In this document: in pieces, positions 37,312 through 45,713 of the stretch
Numbering within the stretch: position 1 is the stretch's first letter
Layout of the letters: each line of letters starts with the position of its first letter
From: an uncultured Dokdonia sp.
Lineage (GTDB): Bacteria > Bacteroidota > Bacteroidia > Flavobacteriales > Flavobacteriaceae
Assembly (NCBI GenBank): GCA_947503305.1
Contig: CANNDF010000004.1
Location: 124,001-188,000 of the forward strand
DNA: 64,000 nucleotides
Direction of reading: 5' to 3'
Notes under the pieces: generated by a model
What the model was told of the DNA's origin: nothing
The model's input: the letters and a program-made list of their open reading frames with translations, nothing else
Database searches by the model: none
Made by a program: the position numbers and the translations under genes

Positions 37312-37818
37312 TTATTTTTTTGATTTTGTAAAATGAGCAATTAGTGCCCATGCACAGAAAATAATAAGAACAATACTTAGTGCAATACGCCATATGGGTA
37401 GCTCTTCACCTCGAAGTAACGGTGATAATTTCCATAGAGAGTAGATGATAATCAATATATTAATAAGTAAATTTAAAGGAGATCTTCTATAAGATGAGGT
37501 AGATTTATTATTTGATAAAGAAATGTCTTTACTTGCCATTGCTTGCTCATTAAGCTCCTCTTCTGAAATAGCAATGATATCTCCATTTTCATCAAGAGCA
37601 TTATCTACGAGACGTTTTGCAATAAGGACATTATCTTTATGAACAAGTATATGAACACCATTATTGTAATCCACCCCAAAACCTGCTCTTCGCGCACTTT
37701 CTTCATCGTTACGTATGATAGGTTGTATGTCAGAATCTTCAAGTAATGTCTGAAGGTATTTGACTTTAAGAGAAGAGCCTGTATAAATCTTTTCGTAACT
37801 AGTAGTATTAGGGAGCAT
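37312..37818 (-). CDS. DUF2007 membrane-linked protein
   Basis: A 168-residue protein: a DUF2007 domain in the first 75 residues (YEKIYTGSSLKVKYLQTLLED, GVHILVHKDNVLIAKRLVDNAL), a linker, then two transmembrane segments near the C-terminus (about 116-134 and 143-162). DUF2007 domains are found in putative signal-transducing proteins of Bacteroidota and proteobacteria, usually in the cytosol. Stop is seven bases from the end of the ABC-F gene, convergent. Ends eight bases before the next gene upstream, so co-transcription with 37826-38548 is likely. Confidence 0.82.
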   Translation of the reverse strand: MLPNTTSYEKIYTGSSLKVKYLQTLLEDSDIQPIIRNDEESARRAGFGVDYNNGVHILVHKDNVLIAKRLVDNALDENGDIIAISEEELNEQAMASKDISLSNNKSTSSYRRSPLNLLINILIIIYSLWKLSPLLRGEELPIWRIALSIVLIIFCAWALIAHFTKSKK

Positions 37819-37825
37819 ATTTTAT

Positions 37826-38548
37826 TTATTGAGTTTTGTCATATTTACTATTCCAAATTGCCGTATTAAAATTTTTTCCAAGTGCAAAGCCGTAAAATAA
37901 AACGACAGCTGCAATAGACTTAAACATAAAAAAGAATACCATAATATCCTGAGAAAAGTCTTGTTTTTTTGTAAACAGTCCATCAGGTACTAATAAGGTC
38001 GCAATGAAGCTTGCAAATAGTATTCCGACGATAAGATTTTCAAATGATTTATAGGGCCACATTAGCCATTTACGTAATGGGTGGAGATCATTACCCCATT
38101 TATGAATAAGATAAAAATAACCATTCCCCATAGGAGCAAATAACAATGGGTCATCAGTTTTTTCAAGAACAAACATTTTTGAAGGCGCTATAATTTTAAA
38201 GCCATCTAGTACAATCTGGTGTTTGTTTTCTATATATTTTATCTCACTTAGCGCCGATTGAGGGTATTTTCCTTTAAAATACTTAGAGTCTAGAAATCTC
38301 AGTCGGTAGTTAATACAGATTTTTTTGATTTGTGATAATGTAAAAATTCGATCTTGATCTATAATACTCAAATCAAAGGTATTGACAATCTCATCTTGTT
38401 TTCCTTTTAGTTTTTGGAGGAGTTCGCTTTCGCGAAAGCGATCTTCTTCCAGTACCCGTTGTACCTCTGCAAGAATATTTACATCTTGAAAATCTTTTTC
38501 TTTTTCTCGTATAAGTTTATCGTGAATATCAGTTTTAGAAAAGAGCAT
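37826..38548 (-). CDS. Conserved hypothetical membrane protein
   Basis: A 240-residue protein: a soluble, charged N-terminal part (about 1-165) and two transmembrane helices at the C-terminus (about 172-190 and 203-224). The N-terminal third is helical, with palindrome copy 8 encoding RFRES (residues 37-41), and a middle segment with IKYIENKHQIVLDGFKI. No family is recognised. Co-directional with the DUF2007 gene downstream by eight bases, so likely an operon of two membrane-associated proteins. Confidence 0.75.
   Translation of the reverse strand: MLFSKTDIHDKLIREKEKDFQDVNILAEVQRVLEEDRFRESELLQKLKGKQDEIVNTFDLSIIDQDRIFTLSQIKKICINYRLRFLDSKYFKGKYPQSALSEIKYIENKHQIVLDGFKIIAPSKMFVLEKTDDPLLFAPMGNGYFYLIHKWGNDLHPLRKWLMWPYKSFENLIVGILFASFIATLLVPDGLFTKKQDFSQDIMVFFFMFKSIAAVVLFYGFALGKNFNTAIWNSKYDKTQ
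38426..38439. repeat. 14-bp palindrome GCTTTCGCGAAAGC, copy 8
   Basis: Perfect copy; with flanking symmetric c/g a 16-bp palindrome. In frame as RFRES in the hypothetical membrane protein. Confidence 0.97.
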
Positions 38549-38678
38549 TTTTGTTTTAAAGATACATTGTTTATCTCATACAATCAATAGATATAACATA
38601 TACGTATAGTTAAAAGTATAACTAGCCCTAACAAAACTATAATGGGTATCAGGGCGTTTTCTTGTATATACTTACAAC

Positions 38679-41105
38679 TTACCGTAAACTAGCTCCTAGC
38701 TCTTTTTCAAAGCGAGTTTGGAGTTTACTCATGACTTTGTCTATCTGTTTTTCTGTAAGTGTTTTATGTTCATCTTGCAATGTAAAACTTACCGCATAAC
38801 TCTTCTTTCCTTCAGGAAGGTTATTACCTTCATAAACATCAAAAAGCTGTATATCTTTAAGTAGTTGTTTTTCAGTTTGCTTAGCAAGTGTATGAAGCTC
38901 TTCAAAACTCGTTTTCTTGTCTAGTAATAGCGCAAAATCACGTCGTACCGATGGAAATTTTGGAATGCTCTGGAATTTTATTTTATTTCTACTTGCTACT
39001 TCAAGAATATTATCCCAATGAAAATCAGCATAAAAAACGTCTTGAGTAATAGCGAGTTTTTTAAGAACACTTTTCTTGACGATACCGTAATCTACGAGCG
39101 GGGTTTTGCCTAATTGCAATCCTATAGCTTCAGAAAAAACATCATTTTTTACAATACGTGTTCTTCCTCGTGTAATACCCAATCTGTCTAAAATAGATTT
39201 CACAACTCCTTTCAAATAATAAAAATTAGAAGGAGTGTTGTCTATTGCCCAACTTTCCAGATTCAGATTTCCTGTAACAAAAAGTGTAAGGTGCTTTTTT
39301 TCTGACCTTCCAGACTCATAGTTATGATACGTTTTTCCAAATTCAAAAAACTTGAGATCAGAACGTTTTCTATTCATATTATAGGCAATAGCTTCTAAAC
39401 CAGAAAAAAGCATAGATTGCCTTAAAACACTCAATTCTTGCCCTAATGGATTAAGCATTGTTACATTATGTTCTTCATTTAAAGAGTCTGAGAGTTTGCT
39501 ATAGCTAGGTGTTGTAAGACTATTTGCCATAATTTCGTAAAAATTTTGCCCTACAAGTTGATTTGCAATTACATCTTGAACTTTATGGTCTTCAAATTTT
39601 GAAGTACTTGAAACAGTAGCATTTAATTTATTACCAAAATTAATATTGTTATATCCATAAACTCTTAAAATTTCTTCAATAACATCTGCTTCTCGAGTGA
39701 CATCATTACGATAGGCAGGAATAGTCATCCCTAATCCACTTTCAGTGACATTATTAATTTTAATATCTAGAGATGCCAGTATTGATTTAATATTTTCTCT
39801 AGGAAGTTCTTCACCTATAAGCTTTGTAGCATTTTCAAAACTCATAAACACCTGCTGATCTTCTATTTTTTTTGGGTAGATGTCTACAATCTCACTGGTG
39901 ATTTCTCCTTCGGCAATTTCTTGTAATAGTATAGCCGCTCTCATGAGCGCATAATCAGTTATATTAGGATCAATACCACGTTCAAAACGGAAAGAAGCGT
40001 CTGTGTTTAGACCATGACGTTTTGCAGTTTTGCGTATAGATACAGGATTAAAATAAGCACTTTCAAGAAAAATAGCAGTCGTTCTTTCTGTAACTCCGCT
40101 ATCTAATCCTCCAAAAACTCCTGCAATACACATTGGTTTTTCTGCGTCACATATCATAAGATCTTCCTCATGGAGTTCTCGTTCTACACCATCAAGCGTT
40201 GTAAATTTTGTCCCTTTTGCTACTGTTTTTACTTCTATTTTATTTCCTGTGATTTTTGAAAGATCAAATGCGTGTAATGGTTGTCCTAGTTCGTGAAGAA
40301 CATAATTAGTAATATCTACTACATTATTAATAGGCGAGAGGCCTATTGCTTTAAGACGATGTTGTAACCACATAGGGGAATCTTCGACTTTAAGACCACT
40401 GATAACTACCCCTGCATATCTAGGAGCACGAACCCCATCTAATACAGCTACATCAACTTTATTAAGCCTGTTTTCTATTTTAAAGGAAGTTGTAGAGGGA
40501 GTCATAAGCTCACTATTTATCTCTAGTTGCATAAGCCCAGCTCTTAAATCACGAGCGGTACCTAGATGACTCATTGCATCAGCACGGTTAGGAGTAAGCC
40601 CTATTTCAAAGACATGATCATTTTCTATTTCAAAAACATCAGAGGCAAGTGTTCCCGGTATTAATGCGTCATTTAGAACCATAATTCCATCATGACTTTT
40701 ACCTAAGCCTAATTCATCTTCTGCACATATCATTCCATGGGATTCTTCACCACGTATCTTCCCTTTTTTAATGGTCCATGCTTCTCCATTTTCTGCGTAT
40801 AGTGTAGTACCTATAGTAGCCACTGGTACCTTTTGCCCTTTTGCAACATTTGGAGCACCACAAACGATCTGTAGGGGAGTCCCTGTACCTATATCTACAG
40901 TAGTAACTTTTAGTTTATCTGCATTACTGTGTTTTTCACATGTTAAGACATGCCCTATAACAACCCCTTCTAGTCCACCTTGTACACTTTGGTAGTTTGC
41001 AATACCTTCTACTTCAAGTCCTAGATCGGTAAGAAGGTCTCCTGTACGAGTGGCATCCCAGTCGATTTTGATAAATTGCTTTAACCAGTTGTATGAAATT
41101 TTCAT
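38679..41105 (-). CDS. pheT: Phenylalanyl-tRNA synthetase beta subunit
   Basis: An 808-residue PheT, one chain of the alpha2beta2 enzyme that charges tRNA-Phe. The N-terminal tRNA-binding (OB) domain (about 38-150) has GVVIGHVLTCEKHSNADKL and GAPNVAKGQ. The B3/B4 editing domain follows (about 215-390, with GLDSGVTERTT), then B5 (about 400-475), the catalytic-like core, and the C-terminal anticodon-binding ferredoxin-fold (FPSVRRDFALLLD near 720). Length agrees with other PheT. The alpha subunit gene is not in this window, which is common outside Firmicutes. Monocistronic. Confidence 0.97.
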   Translation of the reverse strand: MKISYNWLKQFIKIDWDATRTGDLLTDLGLEVEGIANYQSVQGGLEGVVIGHVLTCEKHSNADKLKVTTVDIGTGTPLQIVCGAPNVAKGQKVPVATIGTTLYAENGEAWTIKKGKIRGEESHGMICAEDELGLGKSHDGIMVLNDALIPGTLASDVFEIENDHVFEIGLTPNRADAMSHLGTARDLRAGLMQLEINSELMTPSTTSFKIENRLNKVDVAVLDGVRAPRYAGVVISGLKVEDSPMWLQHRLKAIGLSPINNVVDITNYVLHELGQPLHAFDLSKITGNKIEVKTVAKGTKFTTLDGVERELHEEDLMICDAEKPMCIAGVFGGLDSGVTERTTAIFLESAYFNPVSIRKTAKRHGLNTDASFRFERGIDPNITDYALMRAAILLQEIAEGEITSEIVDIYPKKIEDQQVFMSFENATKLIGEELPRENIKSILASLDIKINNVTESGLGMTIPAYRNDVTREADVIEEILRVYGYNNINFGNKLNATVSSTSKFEDHKVQDVIANQLVGQNFYEIMANSLTTPSYSKLSDSLNEEHNVTMLNPLGQELSVLRQSMLFSGLEAIAYNMNRKRSDLKFFEFGKTYHNYESGRSEKKHLTLFVTGNLNLESWAIDNTPSNFYYLKGVVKSILDRLGITRGRTRIVKNDVFSEAIGLQLGKTPLVDYGIVKKSVLKKLAITQDVFYADFHWDNILEVASRNKIKFQSIPKFPSVRRDFALLLDKKTSFEELHTLAKQTEKQLLKDIQLFDVYEGNNLPEGKKSYAVSFTLQDEHKTLTEKQIDKVMSKLQTRFEKELGASLR

Positions 41106-41199
41106 CGCATCAAATTTGAAGGCACAAATATAACATTTACTTGTTGTTTTGTAAGTATTTTTGATACTTTCAGACTGAAACTATTTAATCCTTTTTTAA

Positions 41200-42420
41200 A
41201 TGAAAAAATACGTCACTTTTTTATTAATCTTAATAGCTATATCGTGTGATAATGCACCTCCAGCATTGCAAACAGGAATATGGAGAGCAACTTTAGAAGT
41301 TCAGGATGAGAAACAACTTCCTTTTATTTTTGAAGTTAAAGAAAACGGTAAATTGATTATTAGGAATGCAGAAGAGCGCATAGAAGTAGATGAAATTACA
41401 ATAGATGGAAATGCCATTAAGATTCAAACTCCAGTGTATGAGGGGTATTTTGATGGCATTTTAAGTAATGATGGAAAACGCATTGCTGGAGAATTTATAA
41501 AACCTAGTCTGGATAGAGTTGTCCCATTTACAATGGTTTATGGTGAAGAAGATCGTTTTCATATAAACAAGAAAGCCAGTACAGATATTACAGGAAACTG
41601 GGAATCTGTGTTTAGTCCAGATATAGAAGAAGATCGATATATTGCAAAAGGTATTTTTGAGCAAGATGGGAATCAAGTTACAGGAACATTTAGGACTACT
41701 ACGGGAGATTATCGATACTTAGAAGGGACGATTAATGGAGATCAAATGAGTCTATCTACCTTTGATGGAGCTCATGCCTTCTTATTTACGGCCACGGTTA
41801 CGGATAGTACTTTAGAAGGTCATTTTTATAGTGGGAATCATTGGAAAGAACCTTTTGTTGGTAAACGAAACCCAAGTTATGAGCTCCCGGATGCTAAAAA
41901 TTTGACATTTATTAAAGATGGGTATGAGGAACTTGCTTTTTCATTTCCAAATACTGACGGAACAATGGTTTCATTATCCGATGATCGTTTTAAAAACAAG
42001 GTGGTTATTGTAAAGATTATGGGAAGTTGGTGTCCTAATTGTTTGGATGAGTCTAAATTTTATATGAAGTATCTCAAAGAGCATCCAGATACCGATTTAG
42101 AAATTGTAGCCTTAGCGTTTGAGTATGCGCCTACAAAAGAAAAGGCAATCGCGAGTATAGAGCGGTTAAAAAAACGTATGAGTATCACATATCCCATATT
42201 ATTAGCCCAATATGGGAGTTCTGATAAAAAACTAGCACAAGAAAAACTTCCTATGCTTAACCATATCTTATCATATCCTACTTCTATTTTTGTAGATAGA
42301 AAAGGAGATGTGCGTAGAATCCATACGGGTTTTAATGGTCCTGCGACAGGTGATAAGCATCTAGAGTATAAAAAAGAGTTTGAGACTTTTGTAAAAAGCC
42401 TTCTAGACGAAAATTTTTAA
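41200..42420 (+). CDS. TlpA-like thioredoxin lipoprotein
   Basis: A 406-residue lipoprotein (lipobox AISC, Cys16). Residues 20-235 are beta-rich (WRATLEVQDEKQLPFIFE, GKRIAGEFIKPS, GNWESVFSPD). The C-terminal thioredoxin domain (about 240-400) has an intact WCPNC (W277, C278, C281) in MGSWCPNCLDES and the cis-Pro segment ILSYPTSIFVDRKG. It is therefore a redox-active periplasmic protein, unlike the Cys-less homologue at 34046-35449. May work in cytochrome or disulfide maturation; not determinable here. Confidence 0.9.
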   Translation: MKKYVTFLLILIAISCDNAPPALQTGIWRATLEVQDEKQLPFIFEVKENGKLIIRNAEERIEVDEITIDGNAIKIQTPVYEGYFDGILSNDGKRIAGEFIKPSLDRVVPFTMVYGEEDRFHINKKASTDITGNWESVFSPDIEEDRYIAKGIFEQDGNQVTGTFRTTTGDYRYLEGTINGDQMSLSTFDGAHAFLFTATVTDSTLEGHFYSGNHWKEPFVGKRNPSYELPDAKNLTFIKDGYEELAFSFPNTDGTMVSLSDDRFKNKVVIVKIMGSWCPNCLDESKFYMKYLKEHPDTDLEIVALAFEYAPTKEKAIASIERLKKRMSITYPILLAQYGSSDKKLAQEKLPMLNHILSYPTSIFVDRKGDVRRIHTGFNGPATGDKHLEYKKEFETFVKSLLDENF

Positions 42421-42507
42421 CAATAAAGCATTAAGCTTTAACACGAAACTAACAATACGGTTAGGCTATCACGTGTACCTTGTTGCAAATATCTAAACAA
42501 CTTTATC

Positions 42508-43617
42508 ATGAAGAATTATTACACGCTAGTGACTAAACTGGCAGTGTGTCTAATGTTATTTATAGCTATAGACTTAGATGCACAGATTAAAACACCCAGA
42601 GCTAGCCAAATGGCTAATGTAAATCAGACGGTAGGAATCTCCGAAGTTACTATTAATTATTCAAGGCCTAGTGTGAGAGGTCGTGAAGTATGGGGAACTC
42701 AACTTGCACATTATGGATTTCAAAATCTAAATTTTGGAACATCTAAGGCAGCTCCTTGGCGTGCTGGGGCCAATGAAAACACTGTTATTACGTTTTCTGA
42801 TGATGCTACTATTGAAGGGAAGCCTATTAAAGCAGGAACTTATGGATTGCATATTGCTTTACAAGAAAATGGTAATGCAACAATCATTTTCTCAAACAAC
42901 GCTACATCATGGGGAAGTTATTTTTATGATGAGGATGAAGACGAATTGCGGGTAGAAGTATCTATGACAGATATACCACATAAGGAACTACTCACATATG
43001 AATTCATAGCAGTAGATAATACATCTACCACAGTAGCTTTACAATGGGAGAAAAAAGCAATTCCTTTTAAAATAGGATTTGATGTTACAAATATTGTTAT
43101 GAATGATATTAGCAATAAACTAAGAGATCAAACAGGATTTACACGTCAGACATGGGAACAGGCGGCTCAATATGCATTAGGAGCTGGTGATACCGAACGT
43201 GCTTTGGAATGGGTTAATAATGCGCAAAGCGGGTGGTTTTTTAGTCAAAAAACATTTGCTAATGCTCAACTTAAATCTGCGATTTTAAATCAAATGGGAA
43301 AATCTGCTGAAGCTACAGCAGAGATAGAAAGTGTATTAGATATTGCTACAGTAATTGAAACACATCAATATGGTAGACAGTTAATTGCAAGTGGTAATAT
43401 TGATAAAGCAGAAAGAATATTTAAGGATAATGCTAAGAAAAATAAAAATGTATGGCCTACACAATATGGTCTAGGAAGACTTTATTCGGCGAAGGGAGAT
43501 TATAAAAGTGCACTTAAATATTTAGAAAAAGCACTGGCAAATGCCCCTAATCCAGGATCTAAAGGGAATGTACAAGCAAATATAGATAAACTTAAAAAAG
43601 GCGAGGATATCAATTAA
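42508..43617 (+). CDS. DUF2911 protein with C-terminal TPR
   Basis: A 369-residue secreted protein: signal peptide ending near DLDAQ (residue 26), DUF2911 domain at about 30-185 (PRASQMANVNQTVGI, INYSRPSVRGREVWG, WRAGANENTVITFSDD, KAGTYGLH), then TPR-like helices (about 210-365; ALEWVNNAQSGW, YGLGRLYSAKGDYKSALKYL, LEKALANAP). DUF2911 proteins are common in Bacteroidota with no known activity. The TPR part suggests protein-protein contacts in the periplasm. Confidence 0.9.
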   Translation: MKNYYTLVTKLAVCLMLFIAIDLDAQIKTPRASQMANVNQTVGISEVTINYSRPSVRGREVWGTQLAHYGFQNLNFGTSKAAPWRAGANENTVITFSDDATIEGKPIKAGTYGLHIALQENGNATIIFSNNATSWGSYFYDEDEDELRVEVSMTDIPHKELLTYEFIAVDNTSTTVALQWEKKAIPFKIGFDVTNIVMNDISNKLRDQTGFTRQTWEQAAQYALGAGDTERALEWVNNAQSGWFFSQKTFANAQLKSAILNQMGKSAEATAEIESVLDIATVIETHQYGRQLIASGNIDKAERIFKDNAKKNKNVWPTQYGLGRLYSAKGDYKSALKYLEKALANAPNPGSKGNVQANIDKLKKGEDIN

Positions 43618-43651
43618 ACTTCACAGTTTTAATAAATAAATCATAAAATAT

Positions 43652-43678
43652 AAACCCGCAAACACTGCGGGTTTTTTT
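43652..43678 (+). terminator. Rho-independent terminator
   Basis: Stem aaacccgca/tgcgggttt with a five-base loop and a following T-run; after the DUF2911 gene. Confidence 0.85.
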
Positions 43679-43732
43679 GCTTTATTATGATGATTTCCAT
43701 TTGTTTTTAAGTATCTTTCTAGAAAAAAGAAA

Positions 43733-44842
43733 ATGAAATTTTTACCATGTGCGCTCCTTATGAGTGCGCTCTTATTATGGAGTTGTTCCAATGATGATGA
43801 TATAAATGAAGATATATCTATAGCTACAGACTTTCCTGATTTTTCCTTTTTAAATTTTTCGCAGCCAGGAGTAATATTACAATATCAATATTTTGCAGAT
43901 ACTCAGATGGGTGATTTTAGAGATATAGCTTCTCTTGATGCAATTAATCCTGGAATTCAAAGAGTACATATTGCAGGTGATGTTGCAGGGATGTATGCAG
44001 GAAATCAAGTATGGCTTAAAGACTTACGGGAAGGGAGTGTTGCAAGTGCAATGAATTTTTTTTCAGAATCAGATACTGAGTTTCGGAGTTGGACAATTAA
44101 TTCAGAGATGGAAGTGTTTTCTGGATATAATGATTCTAATGCATTTGATAATTTCCGTCTGCGTACTATAAGCTTAAATACGGGTGTTGTTTATGACATA
44201 CCTATTGGGGCTTTGGGACAAAATAGCATCCCGGCTTATAGGAATAAACGACTTGTGTTTTATGAAAATCAATCGACACCTGGCGGAAATCAACAATCGA
44301 CATTAGTCCTAGTAAATACGGATACAGTGGAGGTAGTAGGGATAGATGTTCTAGATGAGAGTCACATATTTGGATTAACTTTTGGAGATCAAAATGATAT
44401 ATATGCTTTTTTAAGTAATGGAACGTATGTTCGATATGATCTAGATACATTTTCTGTATTAGAAATTCAAGAATCGTCTTTTGATAGAGTGCTTGACGGA
44501 TCAGAAATTATTGTAAATAACAAATTATATTTTACGTTTATGGTCCCAGAACCATCGACTATAGAAGATCTTCCTGCTGTTTATGATATTATTAATCAAA
44601 CTACAGTATTAGTAGATGTTACTTCAGTACTTGAAGCACTTGCAGAGGAGAACGGTTGGACAGCAATCAATCAAACAACAATGAATTTTGTACCTTCTCA
44701 AAACGCGTGGCTCATAGGTTATCGTTATACAGATACTACAAATACAGCCGTCGGAGGTTTTGCCACTATTACAAACGAATCAGAATTATTATCTCATATG
44801 GAAGTTTCTGATTTCCCATGGAATCTTGTAGTACTAGAATAA
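43733..44842 (+). CDS. Hypothetical lipoprotein with propeller-like repeats
   Basis: A 369-residue lipoprotein (lipobox LWSC, Cys18, followed by SNDDD). The rest is beta-rich with spaced DxDT/N-type segments (STLVLVNTDTVEVVGIDV, TYVRYDLDTFSVLEI) resembling a beta-propeller or DUF4221-like fold, but no known motif is certain. No catalytic residues seen. Terminator after it is shared with the T9SS protein gene on the other strand. Confidence 0.7.
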   Translation: MKFLPCALLMSALLLWSCSNDDDINEDISIATDFPDFSFLNFSQPGVILQYQYFADTQMGDFRDIASLDAINPGIQRVHIAGDVAGMYAGNQVWLKDLREGSVASAMNFFSESDTEFRSWTINSEMEVFSGYNDSNAFDNFRLRTISLNTGVVYDIPIGALGQNSIPAYRNKRLVFYENQSTPGGNQQSTLVLVNTDTVEVVGIDVLDESHIFGLTFGDQNDIYAFLSNGTYVRYDLDTFSVLEIQESSFDRVLDGSEIIVNNKLYFTFMVPEPSTIEDLPAVYDIINQTTVLVDVTSVLEALAEENGWTAINQTTMNFVPSQNAWLIGYRYTDTTNTAVGGFATITNESELLSHMEVSDFPWNLVVLE

Positions 44843-44854
44843 ATGATTCTATCA

Positions 44855-44894
44855 TACAAAGAGCGAGCTATATAGAAATAACTCGCTCTTTGTA
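44855..44894. terminator. Bidirectional terminator hairpin
   Basis: Thirteen-base arms tacaaagagcgag / ctcgctctttgta, between convergent genes. Confidence 0.82.
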
Positions 44895-44917
44895 TTAATG
44901 ATTATGTCTAAAAGACT

Positions 44918-45616
44918 CTATCGTTTTATAAGCTTCTGAGTTGTAGAACCGTCTAAGCGTATAAAATAAATTCCATTTTTCAACTGGGATACAGATACAG
45001 GAACATTTCTTTGCACAGTTCCTGTAGCTACCTGTGCACCTAGGACATTAAAGATTTCATAAGACATTTCCTTAGTAAGTTCTGGGAATGTAATGCTTGA
45101 TGTCGTAGGATTAGGGTACATAGAAAATGATGTGTCTTGTACATCTGATATACTAAGAGCAGGGTCCGAAGAACGCTCATAGGTAAAAGCACCGCCAGGG
45201 CCACCGCCTTGAAACGCAATTAACGTGTAATCTATGTAGATATCATCTGTAATTAAATGAAGAACAGAAGCTACGTTAATGGTACTCATAGGAGCATTAT
45301 TAACATAATCTGTCCAGGGAAGGAATGTAAGATCATCAATATCTGCAGTAGTTCCTACAGCCCACTCTGTATCAAGAGGACTTGTATTATTTACATTGTC
45401 AAATTCATCTTCCAAGACAATATTAAAAAAACCGCGAGTATCTGCTCTTGTAAGCCATACATTATCTGTAATACGATCTTGGTTTTCTTCCAATGTCCAA
45501 TCGGCATCAGACTCTTTTGTAACGGTAATAGTCGGACCGTCCCATATGGTTTGTGCGTAGTTTTGCAGCGCAAAAAGCATAAAAAGGGAAGTAAGTAAAA
45601 TGTAGTTTCTTTTCAT
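44918..45616 (-). CDS. Small secreted T9SS type A protein
   Basis: A 232-residue exported protein. Signal peptide (MKRNYILLTSLFMLFALQNYAQ), a beta-rich passenger of about 130 residues (GPTITVTKESDADWTLEENQ, NVWLTRADTRGFFNIV), then a T9SS type A domain in the last 70 residues (SMYPNPTTSSITF, GIYFIRLDG). The passenger is not recognised. It shares the secreted signature with the carboxypeptidase and endonuclease genes. Confidence 0.82.
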   Translation of the reverse strand: MKRNYILLTSLFMLFALQNYAQTIWDGPTITVTKESDADWTLEENQDRITDNVWLTRADTRGFFNIVLEDEFDNVNNTSPLDTEWAVGTTADIDDLTFLPWTDYVNNAPMSTINVASVLHLITDDIYIDYTLIAFQGGGPGGAFTYERSSDPALSISDVQDTSFSMYPNPTTSSITFPELTKEMSYEIFNVLGAQVATGTVQRNVPVSVSQLKNGIYFIRLDGSTTQKLIKR

Positions 45617-45713
45617 AATATTTTTTTAGCAGAATTTTAAAGGCATAAAATTAAAAAATATATTTAAGTAATATGATTATTAATGCGTTAAATAACGCTT
45701 AAAGACAGTGTGA

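Noticed and set aside
38620-38660. Possible hairpin (gccct/agggc) after pheT
   Set aside because: Only five pairs with a long loop and no convincing T-run.
45257-45598. Long plus-strand frame opposite the T9SS protein gene
   Set aside because: It is antisense shadow of a real secreted protein with a signal peptide and sorting domain on the minus strand.
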